Assembly (NCBI GenBank): GCA_009843565.1 | Contig: VYDF01000044.1 | Coordinates: forward strand, 1 to 5,292 | Origin: Acidimicrobiia bacterium | GTDB taxonomy: Bacteria > Actinomycetota > Acidimicrobiia > Acidimicrobiales > Bin134 | Length of the DNA: 5,292 nt | Direction of reading: 5' to 3' | In this document: piece after piece, positions 1-5,292 of the stretch | Layout of the letters: the number at the start of each line of letters is the position of its first letter | Position numbering within the stretch: position 1 is the stretch's first letter | Made by a program: the position numbers and the translations under genes | Notes under the pieces: model-generated | What the model saw: only the letters and a program-made list of their open reading frames with translations | What the model was told of the DNA's origin: nothing | The model's database searches: none

Positions 1-569
1 GAGGTGCATTCTGGGGAGCTGGGGTTGGTTTGGCAGGCATGGTGGGCTCGGAGGGTTTGCTGGGCGGCGTTGTCGAGAATGAGGAAGCAGATGTCGTGGT
101 CGGAGCTGTAGCCCCATTTGACTGAAGCGAGCACAGTCTGCCCGTCGGCGGATTTGACGACGGGGACGGGCTCAAATGCGAAGCCGCGGCCGGGGTTGTA
201 GGCGTTGTGGCACCTGGAAGCCGCGGCGGCATCCGCGTCGGAGGGCGATTGGCTCGCTGACGGTGGCGGGTTGGCTCGCAGGGCATTGGTGGCGGCGTCG
301 TCGAGGACGAGGAAACAGAGGTTGAATTCGGAGCTGTTGCCCCATTCGACTGATGCCCGCACGGTTTGCCCGTCGGCGGATTTGACGACGGGGACGGGTT
401 CGGCGGCGAAGCCGAAGAGTTCCGCGCATACCGACTCGCTGTCATTGGTGTTGCTTTGGCCGCTCGCAGCCTTGGGGCCGCTGACGGCGGCGATTCCCGC
501 GATTGCAGCTACGACAACCACGGAAGCCAGCAGATTGTGGCGTGCCGTTGTTGTCCTGCGGAGGCGCAT
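1..569 (-). CDS. Exported two-repeat protein of unknown function, 3' part outside window
   Basis: This frame is open from an ATG at 569 to the window edge: 189 codons with no stop, so the C-terminus is missing. Residues 1-12 (MRLRRTTTARHN) are basic, and 13-29 (LLASVVVVAAIAGIAAV) are a hydrophobic core. A likely signal peptidase site follows around AASG-QS (34-39), so the product is probably secreted. The mature part has two copies of one motif at residues 54-99 and 130-175, exactly 76 codons apart. Both contain EPVPVVKSADGQTV, then ASV-x-WG-x-SS, then CF-L-x-LD-x-AA and LRA. A Ser/Pro/Asp/Ala-rich linker (about 101-118) joins them. Cysteines at 48/85, 120/161 and 179/187 could form disulfides. 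An in-frame ATG at 602 would add 11 residues; neither start has a good Shine-Dalgarno, and 569 gives the more typical signal peptide. The gene follows hyuB by 66 bp (33 bp from 602) and may be cotranscribed with it. I recognise no family, and no function is proposed. Confidence 0.82.
   Translation of the reverse strand, partial: MRLRRTTTARHNLLASVVVVAAIAGIAAVSGPKAASGQSNTNDSESVCAELFGFAAEPVPVVKSADGQTVRASVEWGNSSEFNLCFLVLDDAATNALRANPPPSASQSPSDADAAAASRCHNAYNPGRGFAFEPVPVVKSADGQTVLASVKWGYSSDHDICFLILDNAAQQTLRAHHACQTNPSSPECT
45..182 (-). repeat. Intragenic direct repeat, second copy in protein order
   Basis: This encodes residues 130-175 of the exported protein. It aligns without gaps to 273-410 at an offset of 228 bp. 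By hand count about 110 of 138 bases match (about 80%). Bases 139-170 are identical to 367-398 over 32 nt, covering the VPVVKSADGQ core. Confidence 0.88.
273..410 (-). repeat. Intragenic direct repeat, first copy in protein order
   Basis: This encodes residues 54-99 of the exported protein and is the partner of 45-182. Differences outside the identical 32-nt core are a mix of synonymous and conservative changes (for example VLDDAA against ILDNAA). This points to a duplication kept under protein-level selection. Confidence 0.88.
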
Positions 570-635
570 GGGCGGGAAGGCTATTTCACGTTTCGCCTGC
601 ATTGCTTCACAGCTGCTGGCTGAAGTGGTTTGGAG

Positions 636-2708
636 CTAGATCAGCTCGGCGGTCTCTAGGAGGGGGGCGTTGGCGAGTGCTACTTGGACTTCGACTTGGA
701 CGGCGCAGGCATGGCAGAACAGGCGGCGGATCTCGAAGCGGTCGGCGCCGGGGCGGGCAGATGGCCAAGCGGTGCGGTCGTCGATAGGGGAGCGGGCCAG
801 TGTGAGCAGGTTGACGAGCGGCTCGGTGGTGGGACCGTGGTTGTGTCCGCAGCGACGGCAAAGGTAATGGCCATCGGTCAGGACCACGGTAGAGCTAAGC
901 CGTCGACCGGCGGGAGGCTCTTCCACCGGCGGTGCTGGATCGCGGCCGATGCGCTCACGGCGACGCTGTGCTCGCAGTGCTTCAGTGGCGGCAGCATCGC
1001 CCACAACTACGCCGTAGTCGCGGGCTGCGCCCGCCTGTGTGACTAGGCCTTGGGTTACGTCGTGCTCCACCGCGGCCGAATCGCGATCCAGGGAGTCGCC
1101 CACTCCGCCCCCGCCGCCACAGAGGTTGGCGTACGCATCGCCGGGGGCCAGCTCACTCACCTGCTTGGGGGGCGGCACCTCAATTGCGCCGTCAGACCGC
1201 TCGTACACCCCGGTGTGCTGCATGCCGGGCTCGCCGCCCACGACACCAGCGGCCGTGGGCGGCTGCTGGCCGTGAGCGAACACGGTGGAAGCCACCGGTC
1301 CGGCGGCTCGGTGCAATTCGTAGGCGTGTTCCACGCCAACTCCACCTCGCCATTGGCCTGGCCCTCCGGAGTCGGGTCGCTCCCGGCGGTAGCGGTAGAG
1401 CACCGGGTAGTGCTGCTCGTTGGTCTCGATGTTTGTGCAGAGGCCAGCAGGAGAGGTCAGATAGCCCCCGGTGTCGGGGCCGTCGCCGCCCCACCGGGCC
1501 CCGGACCCGCCGGGGAGGCCGTCGAGGAGCATCGCCGAGAAGTCCCGCCCATCGTCAAAGGCGCCGGAGATGGTCTGGGTGAACGATCCCGACACGCACG
1601 ACGCCAAAATCTGATTGCGCACATCCGGGTCGTCGGAGGCGTCGAACATCCGGCTGAGGCAGACGTTCACTGCGGTTCGCACCTCCTGGCCCGCTGCGGT
1701 CACCCCCATTGACATGCCCGCGGGCCACAGGCAGTCCACGATGGTGCCAGGGGCGGTGTCAATCTCCATGACCCGCCAGAACGCGGCTGGGGTCCAGGGG
1801 AGGCCGTAGCCCAGCACGGTCATCACTGCGGCCATGGCATAGCTAGAGGTGATGGCCCGACTGGTGTTAATCAGCGCCGGGGCTTGGGGGCTGGCGTCGG
1901 TGAAGTCCATGTGCAGCGAATCGCCCCGCTTGGTCATGGTCAGGCCGATCTCGTACACCTTGTCGTCGATGCCGTCGTGCTCAATCAGCCCCCGGTGACG
2001 CCACTGCCCGTCGGGCAGCGAAGCAAGTCGGGCGCGCACAGCGGCCTCGGTCCGGTCGATGAGCCCGTCAAGCACGGCAACCACGGTTTCGGTGCCGTAC
2101 CGGTCGCACAACCCGTTCAAGCGACGAGCCACCACCTGATTGGCCTCAATCTGGCCCAATAGGTCCAAGCGATTCAGCTCGGGGGTGCGGGAGCGGCCCA
2201 AGTACTCCTGCTCGATATCGGCCAGCAGTTCCCCGCCCTCCACGATCCGGGTGGGGGCCATGGGCACCGCCTCCTCGTAGATGGATGTCGCCCCCACGGT
2301 GATCGACCCCGGCACGGGGCCGCCTACATCGTTCTGGTGGACGCATGATCCGCACCAGGCGATCAGCCGGTTGCCCCGAAACACGGGGGCCACAACCATC
2401 ACGTCAGGCTGGTGGGGAGCGCCAACGTAGGTGTCGTTGGTTATGAACATGTCGCCCGGGCCGATGCCGGGCTGGTCGCCGAATTGCTCAATGACATAGC
2501 GCACCACCTGCCCCAGTGCTGCGGCGTGCACCAGCACGTAGGGGCCGGCCAGCGCCACTTCGCCGCCGGCGGTCAAGATGCCGGAGTTGAAGTCGTTGCC
2601 CTCGGTGGCGATGGGCGATCCCGAAACTGCGACGATGGCGTCAACGGCCTCGTCATTGATGGCCCACAGCCGATTGCACAGTACTTCGAAGAGAGCGGCG
2701 TCGGTCAT
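636..2708 (-). CDS. hyuB: HyuB-type hydantoinase/oxoprolinase/carboxylase subunit with fused C-terminal gamma-like zinc segment
   Basis: This 690-residue protein is probably cytoplasmic. Residues 1 to about 583 match the hydantoinase B/oxoprolinase family from end to end. Visible blocks are GDMFITNDTYVGAPHQPD (85-102), HQNDVGG (124-130), a P-E-L-N-R-LDLLGQIEANQ block (176-191), HMDFTDASPQ (266-275), the Gly-rich LPGGSGARWGGDG (398-410) and CGGGGGVGDSL (530-540). H99, D102, H124 and D127 are candidate metal ligands by family analogy. After the usual family end come a Pro/Arg-rich linker (about 584-605) and an extra domain (606-690) with CRRC (617-620) and CHAC (665-668). HyuB subunits work with a HyuA ATPase, which is encoded just upstream with an ATGA overlap. 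The ATG at 2708 fits the usual family N-terminus, although no strong Shine-Dalgarno precedes it, so translational coupling is likely. The substrate is unknown: hydantoinase, oxoprolinase and acetone/acetophenone carboxylase activities all occur in the superfamily, and the extra domain favours a carboxylase. Confidence 0.93.
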   Translation of the reverse strand: MTDAALFEVLCNRLWAINDEAVDAIVAVSGSPIATEGNDFNSGILTAGGEVALAGPYVLVHAAALGQVVRYVIEQFGDQPGIGPGDMFITNDTYVGAPHQPDVMVVAPVFRGNRLIAWCGSCVHQNDVGGPVPGSITVGATSIYEEAVPMAPTRIVEGGELLADIEQEYLGRSRTPELNRLDLLGQIEANQVVARRLNGLCDRYGTETVVAVLDGLIDRTEAAVRARLASLPDGQWRHRGLIEHDGIDDKVYEIGLTMTKRGDSLHMDFTDASPQAPALINTSRAITSSYAMAAVMTVLGYGLPWTPAAFWRVMEIDTAPGTIVDCLWPAGMSMGVTAAGQEVRTAVNVCLSRMFDASDDPDVRNQILASCVSGSFTQTISGAFDDGRDFSAMLLDGLPGGSGARWGGDGPDTGGYLTSPAGLCTNIETNEQHYPVLYRYRRERPDSGGPGQWRGGVGVEHAYELHRAAGPVASTVFAHGQQPPTAAGVVGGEPGMQHTGVYERSDGAIEVPPPKQVSELAPGDAYANLCGGGGGVGDSLDRDSAAVEHDVTQGLVTQAGAARDYGVVVGDAAATEALRAQRRRERIGRDPAPPVEEPPAGRRLSSTVVLTDGHYLCRRCGHNHGPTTEPLVNLLTLARSPIDDRTAWPSARPGADRFEIRRLFCHACAVQVEVQVALANAPLLETAELI
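639..893 (-). other. Fused acetone carboxylase gamma-like four-cysteine domain of HyuB
   Basis: These are residues 606-690 of the HyuB protein. Two CxxC pairs (C617/C620 and C665/C668) are 44 residues apart, with RCGHNHGPT after the first and an RRLFCHACAVQVEVQVAL pattern around the second. This resembles the 'cysteine pair, then hydrophobic V-E-V strand' end of the small zinc-binding gamma subunit of acetone carboxylase, which is normally a separate gene next to the HyuA- and HyuB-like subunits. The cysteines are seen directly. Zinc binding and the family link are inferred from remembered motifs. Confidence 0.66.
2705..2708 (-). promoter_or_regulatory. ATGA stop-start overlap coupling hyuA to hyuB
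   Basis: The TGA of hyuA (2707-2705) and the ATG of hyuB (2708-2706) share bases. The sequence upstream of the hyuB start has no clear GGAGG-like site, so ribosomes probably re-initiate after finishing hyuA. This would keep the two subunits in fixed proportion. Confidence 0.85.
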
Positions 2709-4432
2709 GACGGCGGTCCCGGGAACAGGCGGGTGTGGCCCCCCGCGGGGATTTCCGCCCGGTCGCCGGGGCGCAGCACGATGGACGTGGACGGGTGGTG
2801 GATGAACGCCGGCCCCTCCAGGCGGGTATCAGGGGCCAGGCGGGGGCCGTCGTACACCGGGCAGTCGACAATCTGGCGGTCAAACCAGGCGTCGCGGTGT
2901 TCAACTATTGGCGGTTCCGACCTCGAGGAGGGTTTCGGACCAGGGCGGATGTCTCCCCCTGCTGCGCCCAGCGCAGAGAACACCGACGCGGCCGCGGGCA
3001 CCACCACTTCGCCTACCCCCACCTCGGCGGCGTAACGGGTGGCGTACTGGGGGGCGGCTCCCCCGTAGGCCAGCATGACGAAGCCGGAGGGATCGTGGCC
3101 CCGCTGCACGGTCACCCGGCGGATCAGGTCGGCCATCTGGGAGCAGGCCACCCCCACCACCGCATCGGCAGCATCGGATATCGACAACCCCAATGGAGCA
3201 GCCACCTCTTGTTCCACGGCGAGGGTCGCCGCAGCCCGGTCAAGGTCCACCACGCTGCCCAAATCGCTCATGTGACCCAGGGCCACCGCGGCGTCGGTCA
3301 GAGTGGGGGCCGTCCCGCCTCGGCGGTAGCATGCCGGGCCCGGATTGGCGCCAGCCGACTGCGGCCCCACCCGCAGACTGCCTAGCACCGGGTCGATCCA
3401 CGCCAGCGATCCGCCGCCAGTGCCGATCGACACCACCTCAACTACAGGATGGGCCAAGGCCCATCGCCCGATCATCGGTCGACGCGCCACCGAGGCCTCA
3501 CCATCGGTTATCAGGCCCACATCGAAGCTGGTGCCGCCCACATCGGTGGCAATGGCCTCGGAGCGGCCTAGCGCCTTCGCCAGCTTGGTCAAAGCCAAAA
3601 GGCCGGCCACCGGCCCGGATTGCAGGGTCTCCACCGGCCGCAGGGCATCGCCGATCGGGCACGAGTCGCCGCGTGACTGCATTATCCGGAGCTGTCCGGC
3701 GAACCCTCGTTCAGCCAGCACATTGGCCAGCGCCTCAATCTCATCGGCCACCAGCGGGGCAACGTAGGCGTCGAGCACCGCAGTCATAGTCCGCTCGTAC
3801 TCTCCTATCCGGGGGACAGCCGAGGACAGCGTCACATGGGCTCTAGGGTGGATTCGGCCGATCAATTCCGCGATTCGCTGTTCATGATGGGGATTGGCCA
3901 CCGACCACAGCAGGCTGACTGCATAGCTCGTTACTCCATCGTCTCGCAGCGACTGGACTGCGGCGACAGCAGCATGCTCGTCCAAAGGAAGCACCACCTC
4001 ACCAGACGAGTCGATCCGCTCTGGCACCCCCGTGATACGTCGGCGGCTCAACAGCATCGGGGGCTTGGACCAACAGACAGCCTCGGTGGCTTCGGCAGGC
4101 GATAGTCCAGCCACTTTGGCTGCCCGGGCCACCGGCAGAGTGGCCTCGAATCCCTCGGTGGTGATGAGACCGATGGGGGCTCCGGTTCCGGTCAGCAGTG
4201 AGTTCAGCCCAACCGTGGTGGCGTAGTCGACGGACTCAGCCTGGCTCAACACCTCGCTGAGGGTCAGGCCGAGATCAGCGGCGGCGGCCTCAACCGAGGC
4301 CAGCACCCCGGCAATGAGATTGCCAGGGGTCGACAAGGCCTTGCCCTGCCCCACTGGACCAAGTCCCCCCGCGATGGCGGGAACCACTACGGCATCGGTG
4401 AACGTCCCCCCGGTGTCAATCCCGATGCGCAC
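2705..4432 (-). CDS. hyuA: HyuA-type ATP-dependent hydantoinase/oxoprolinase/carboxylase subunit, shortened C-terminal region
   Basis: This 575-residue protein is the probable ATP-using partner of HyuB, activating the substrate carbonyl (or bicarbonate in carboxylases) by phosphorylation. From the GTG at 4432 it opens with the family start RIGIDTGGTFTDAVV (2-16), the first phosphate loop of the actin/Hsp70-like ATPase fold. Next are TTVGLNSLL (72-80), VPERIDSSGEVVLPLDE (136-152), SGPVAGLLA (272-280), the second phosphate motif DVGGTSFD (297-304), GTGGGSLAWID (337-347), GPQSAGANPGPACY (356-369) and YGGAAPQYA (456-464). The end (GPAFIHHPSTSIVLRPGD, 540-557) is also typical. An in-frame ATG at 4657 would add 75 residues lying almost wholly inside the amidohydrolase gene and unlike the family, so I reject it. 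A GGAG lies only 2 nt before the GTG. About 100 residues usual between the FSALG block (485-489) and the terminal block appear absent, and the usual His of G-P-L-H-A is Tyr463. The gene starts 37 bp after the amidohydrolase stop. Confidence 0.9.
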   Translation of the reverse strand: MRIGIDTGGTFTDAVVVPAIAGGLGPVGQGKALSTPGNLIAGVLASVEAAAADLGLTLSEVLSQAESVDYATTVGLNSLLTGTGAPIGLITTEGFEATLPVARAAKVAGLSPAEATEAVCWSKPPMLLSRRRITGVPERIDSSGEVVLPLDEHAAVAAVQSLRDDGVTSYAVSLLWSVANPHHEQRIAELIGRIHPRAHVTLSSAVPRIGEYERTMTAVLDAYVAPLVADEIEALANVLAERGFAGQLRIMQSRGDSCPIGDALRPVETLQSGPVAGLLALTKLAKALGRSEAIATDVGGTSFDVGLITDGEASVARRPMIGRWALAHPVVEVVSIGTGGGSLAWIDPVLGSLRVGPQSAGANPGPACYRRGGTAPTLTDAAVALGHMSDLGSVVDLDRAAATLAVEQEVAAPLGLSISDAADAVVGVACSQMADLIRRVTVQRGHDPSGFVMLAYGGAAPQYATRYAAEVGVGEVVVPAAASVFSALGAAGGDIRPGPKPSSRSEPPIVEHRDAWFDRQIVDCPVYDGPRLAPDTRLEGPAFIHHPSTSIVLRPGDRAEIPAGGHTRLFPGPPS

Positions 4433-4469
4433 AGCTCCGAGGGCGGGAGCGGTCAGCGTGAGCGGAGCC

Positions 4470-5292
4470 TCAGCGGTTGACGCCCCGGTTCCGGGTGGTG
4501 AATCCGGCCAGATCGCGGTCTTTGCCCTGGTGGCGGCCCTTGTCCATGGACTGCACCGAGATGTCGTGGTCGACTGCCGAGGCTCGGAGTGCTCCCACCG
4601 TGCAGTCGGCTCGATCGCGATGAGCAAACGGATCGAACTGGTACCAGGCCATGGCATTGAGATGGGTGATCTTGTCGACCTCGTCGTCGGGCACCCCGGT
4701 CAGCGTCTCATCCAGCAACTCGGGGGCATTGGGCCAGGTGGAGTCGCTGTGGGGGTAGTCCATCTCCCAGCAGATATTGTCGATGCCGATCTCGTGGCGC
4801 AGGGCAACTCCTACCGGGTCGTTTATGAAGCAGGTCAGGAAGTTGCGCCGGAACACCTCGCTGGGCAGTAGGTTTTCGAAGTCTTGCCCGGTCCACAGGT
4901 GGTGCATGTCGTAGGTTTTGTCGGCCCGGTCCATGAAATAGGGGATCCATCCGGTGCCACCCTCCGACAGGGCGATCTTCAGATCGGGGAAGCGGCGGGG
5001 GATGGGCGACCACAACAGGTCGGCGGCCGCTTGGCTGATGTTCATGGGCTGGAGCTGGATCATCACGTCCATGGGGGCGTCGGGTGCGGTGATCACCATT
5101 TCTCCCGACGAGCCCAGGTGGATGGAGCACACCGTGGCGGTGTCGCTGAACGCCTCCCACAACGGGTCCCAATAGTCGCTGTGGAAGCTGGGCTCCCCCA
5201 GCTTGGCCGGGTTCTCGGTGAAGGTCATGGAATGGCAACCCATCTCGGCCACACGGCGCACCTCGGCGGCACACTCCTCCGCGCTCCAGATC
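4470..5292 (-). CDS. Amidohydrolase family 2 (ACMSD-like) protein, N-terminal part outside window
   Basis: The frame is open from the right edge to a TGA at 4470-4472 and gives the last 273 residues; the start and the N-terminal HxH metal motif lie beyond the window. Numbering from the first complete codon, WSAEECAAEVRR (2-13) and FTENPAKLGEPSF (24-36) belong to the TIM-barrel body. SIHLGSSG (56-63) supplies a likely metal-ligand His (H58), and LSEGGTGWIPYF (108-119) and WEMDYPHSDSTWP (175-187) follow, the latter with the expected metal-site Asp (D178). The C-terminus (DEVDKITHLNAMAWYQFDP, then CTVGALRA) is typical of actinobacterial members. An apparent GTG start at 5261 is internal, because family sequence continues upstream of it. 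Family members are metal-dependent hydrolases or non-oxidative decarboxylases of small carboxylic acids. It is the most upstream gene visible in the operon with hyuA and hyuB, and the exact reaction is unknown. Confidence 0.92.
   Translation of the reverse strand, partial: IWSAEECAAEVRRVAEMGCHSMTFTENPAKLGEPSFHSDYWDPLWEAFSDTATVCSIHLGSSGEMVITAPDAPMDVMIQLQPMNISQAAADLLWSPIPRRFPDLKIALSEGGTGWIPYFMDRADKTYDMHHLWTGQDFENLLPSEVFRRNFLTCFINDPVGVALRHEIGIDNICWEMDYPHSDSTWPNAPELLDETLTGVPDDEVDKITHLNAMAWYQFDPFAHRDRADCTVGALRASAVDHDISVQSMDKGRHQGKDRDLAGFTTRNRGVNR

Noticed and set aside
139..398. Possible CRISPR or mobile-element direct repeats (two identical 32-nt segments)
   Set aside because: There are only two copies, 228 bp apart and in the same reading frame of one gene, with similarity extending over 138 bp. 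This is an intragenic domain duplication.
605..625. Inverted repeat CTTCA...TGAAG with an inner CAG/CTG pair, between hyuB and the exported-protein gene
   Set aside because: The stem is short and bulged, overlaps the alternative ATG at 602 and has no U-tract on the minus strand, so I do not call it a terminator.
205..639. 144-residue plus-strand open frame at the left end
   Set aside because: The minus strand here encodes a signal peptide and in-frame repeats with conserved residues and synonymous drift, which identifies the minus strand as coding.
1050..1712. 220-residue plus-strand open frame antisense to hyuB
   Set aside because: It shows no recognisable motif and lies entirely within strongly supported minus-strand hyuB sequence. 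Its length is expected by chance in GC-rich DNA opposite a real gene.
2412..3035. 207-residue plus-strand open frame spanning the hyuA/hyuB junction
   Set aside because: It is antisense to conserved regions of both genes (HyuB N-terminus and HyuA C-terminus), with low-complexity composition and no motif, so it is a shadow frame.
4708..5274. 188-residue minus-strand open frame overlapping the amidohydrolase in another frame
   Set aside because: It is rich in Arg, Pro and His with no family motif, while the overlapping frame carries clear amidohydrolase signatures.

Overview
The window is a GC-rich piece of a bacterial chromosome or contig. Every credible gene lies on the minus strand, and all are tightly packed in one direction. 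The long plus-strand frames are antisense shadows of the kind high-GC coding DNA produces. The amidohydrolase at the right edge carries a 'DYPHSDSTWP' signature that I associate with actinobacterial amidohydrolases. Together with the base composition and the scarcity of Shine-Dalgarno motifs, this suggests an actinobacterium, perhaps of the Acidimicrobiia. That placement is inference from remembered families, not a search.

In transcription order (right to left): (1) the C-terminal 273 residues of an amidohydrolase of the ACMSD/'amidohydrolase 2' type, its start lying beyond base 5292; (2) after 37 bp, a HyuA-type ATP-dependent subunit of the hydantoinase/oxoprolinase/acetone carboxylase superfamily (GTG start at 4432, 575 residues, short for the family); (3) overlapping it by an ATGA stop-start, a HyuB-type subunit of 690 residues with an extra C-terminal four-cysteine segment resembling the small gamma subunit of acetone carboxylase; (4) after a short gap, an exported protein of unknown function built from two near-identical repeats, running off the left edge at base 1.

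The first three genes look like a catabolic operon. The HyuA/HyuB pair should use ATP to act on a carbonyl, amide or lactam substrate, by hydrolysis or, if the fused gamma-like segment is read correctly, by carboxylation. The amidohydrolase would act on the same or a downstream metabolite. The substrate cannot be read from the sequence. The most unusual points are the HyuB-gamma fusion, the missing segment near the C-terminus of HyuA, the Glu in place of the expected His in the amidohydrolase, and the repeat-built secreted protein at the left edge. No RNA gene, mobile element, CRISPR array, promoter or convincing terminator was seen, and no gene-free stretch exceeds about 70 bp.
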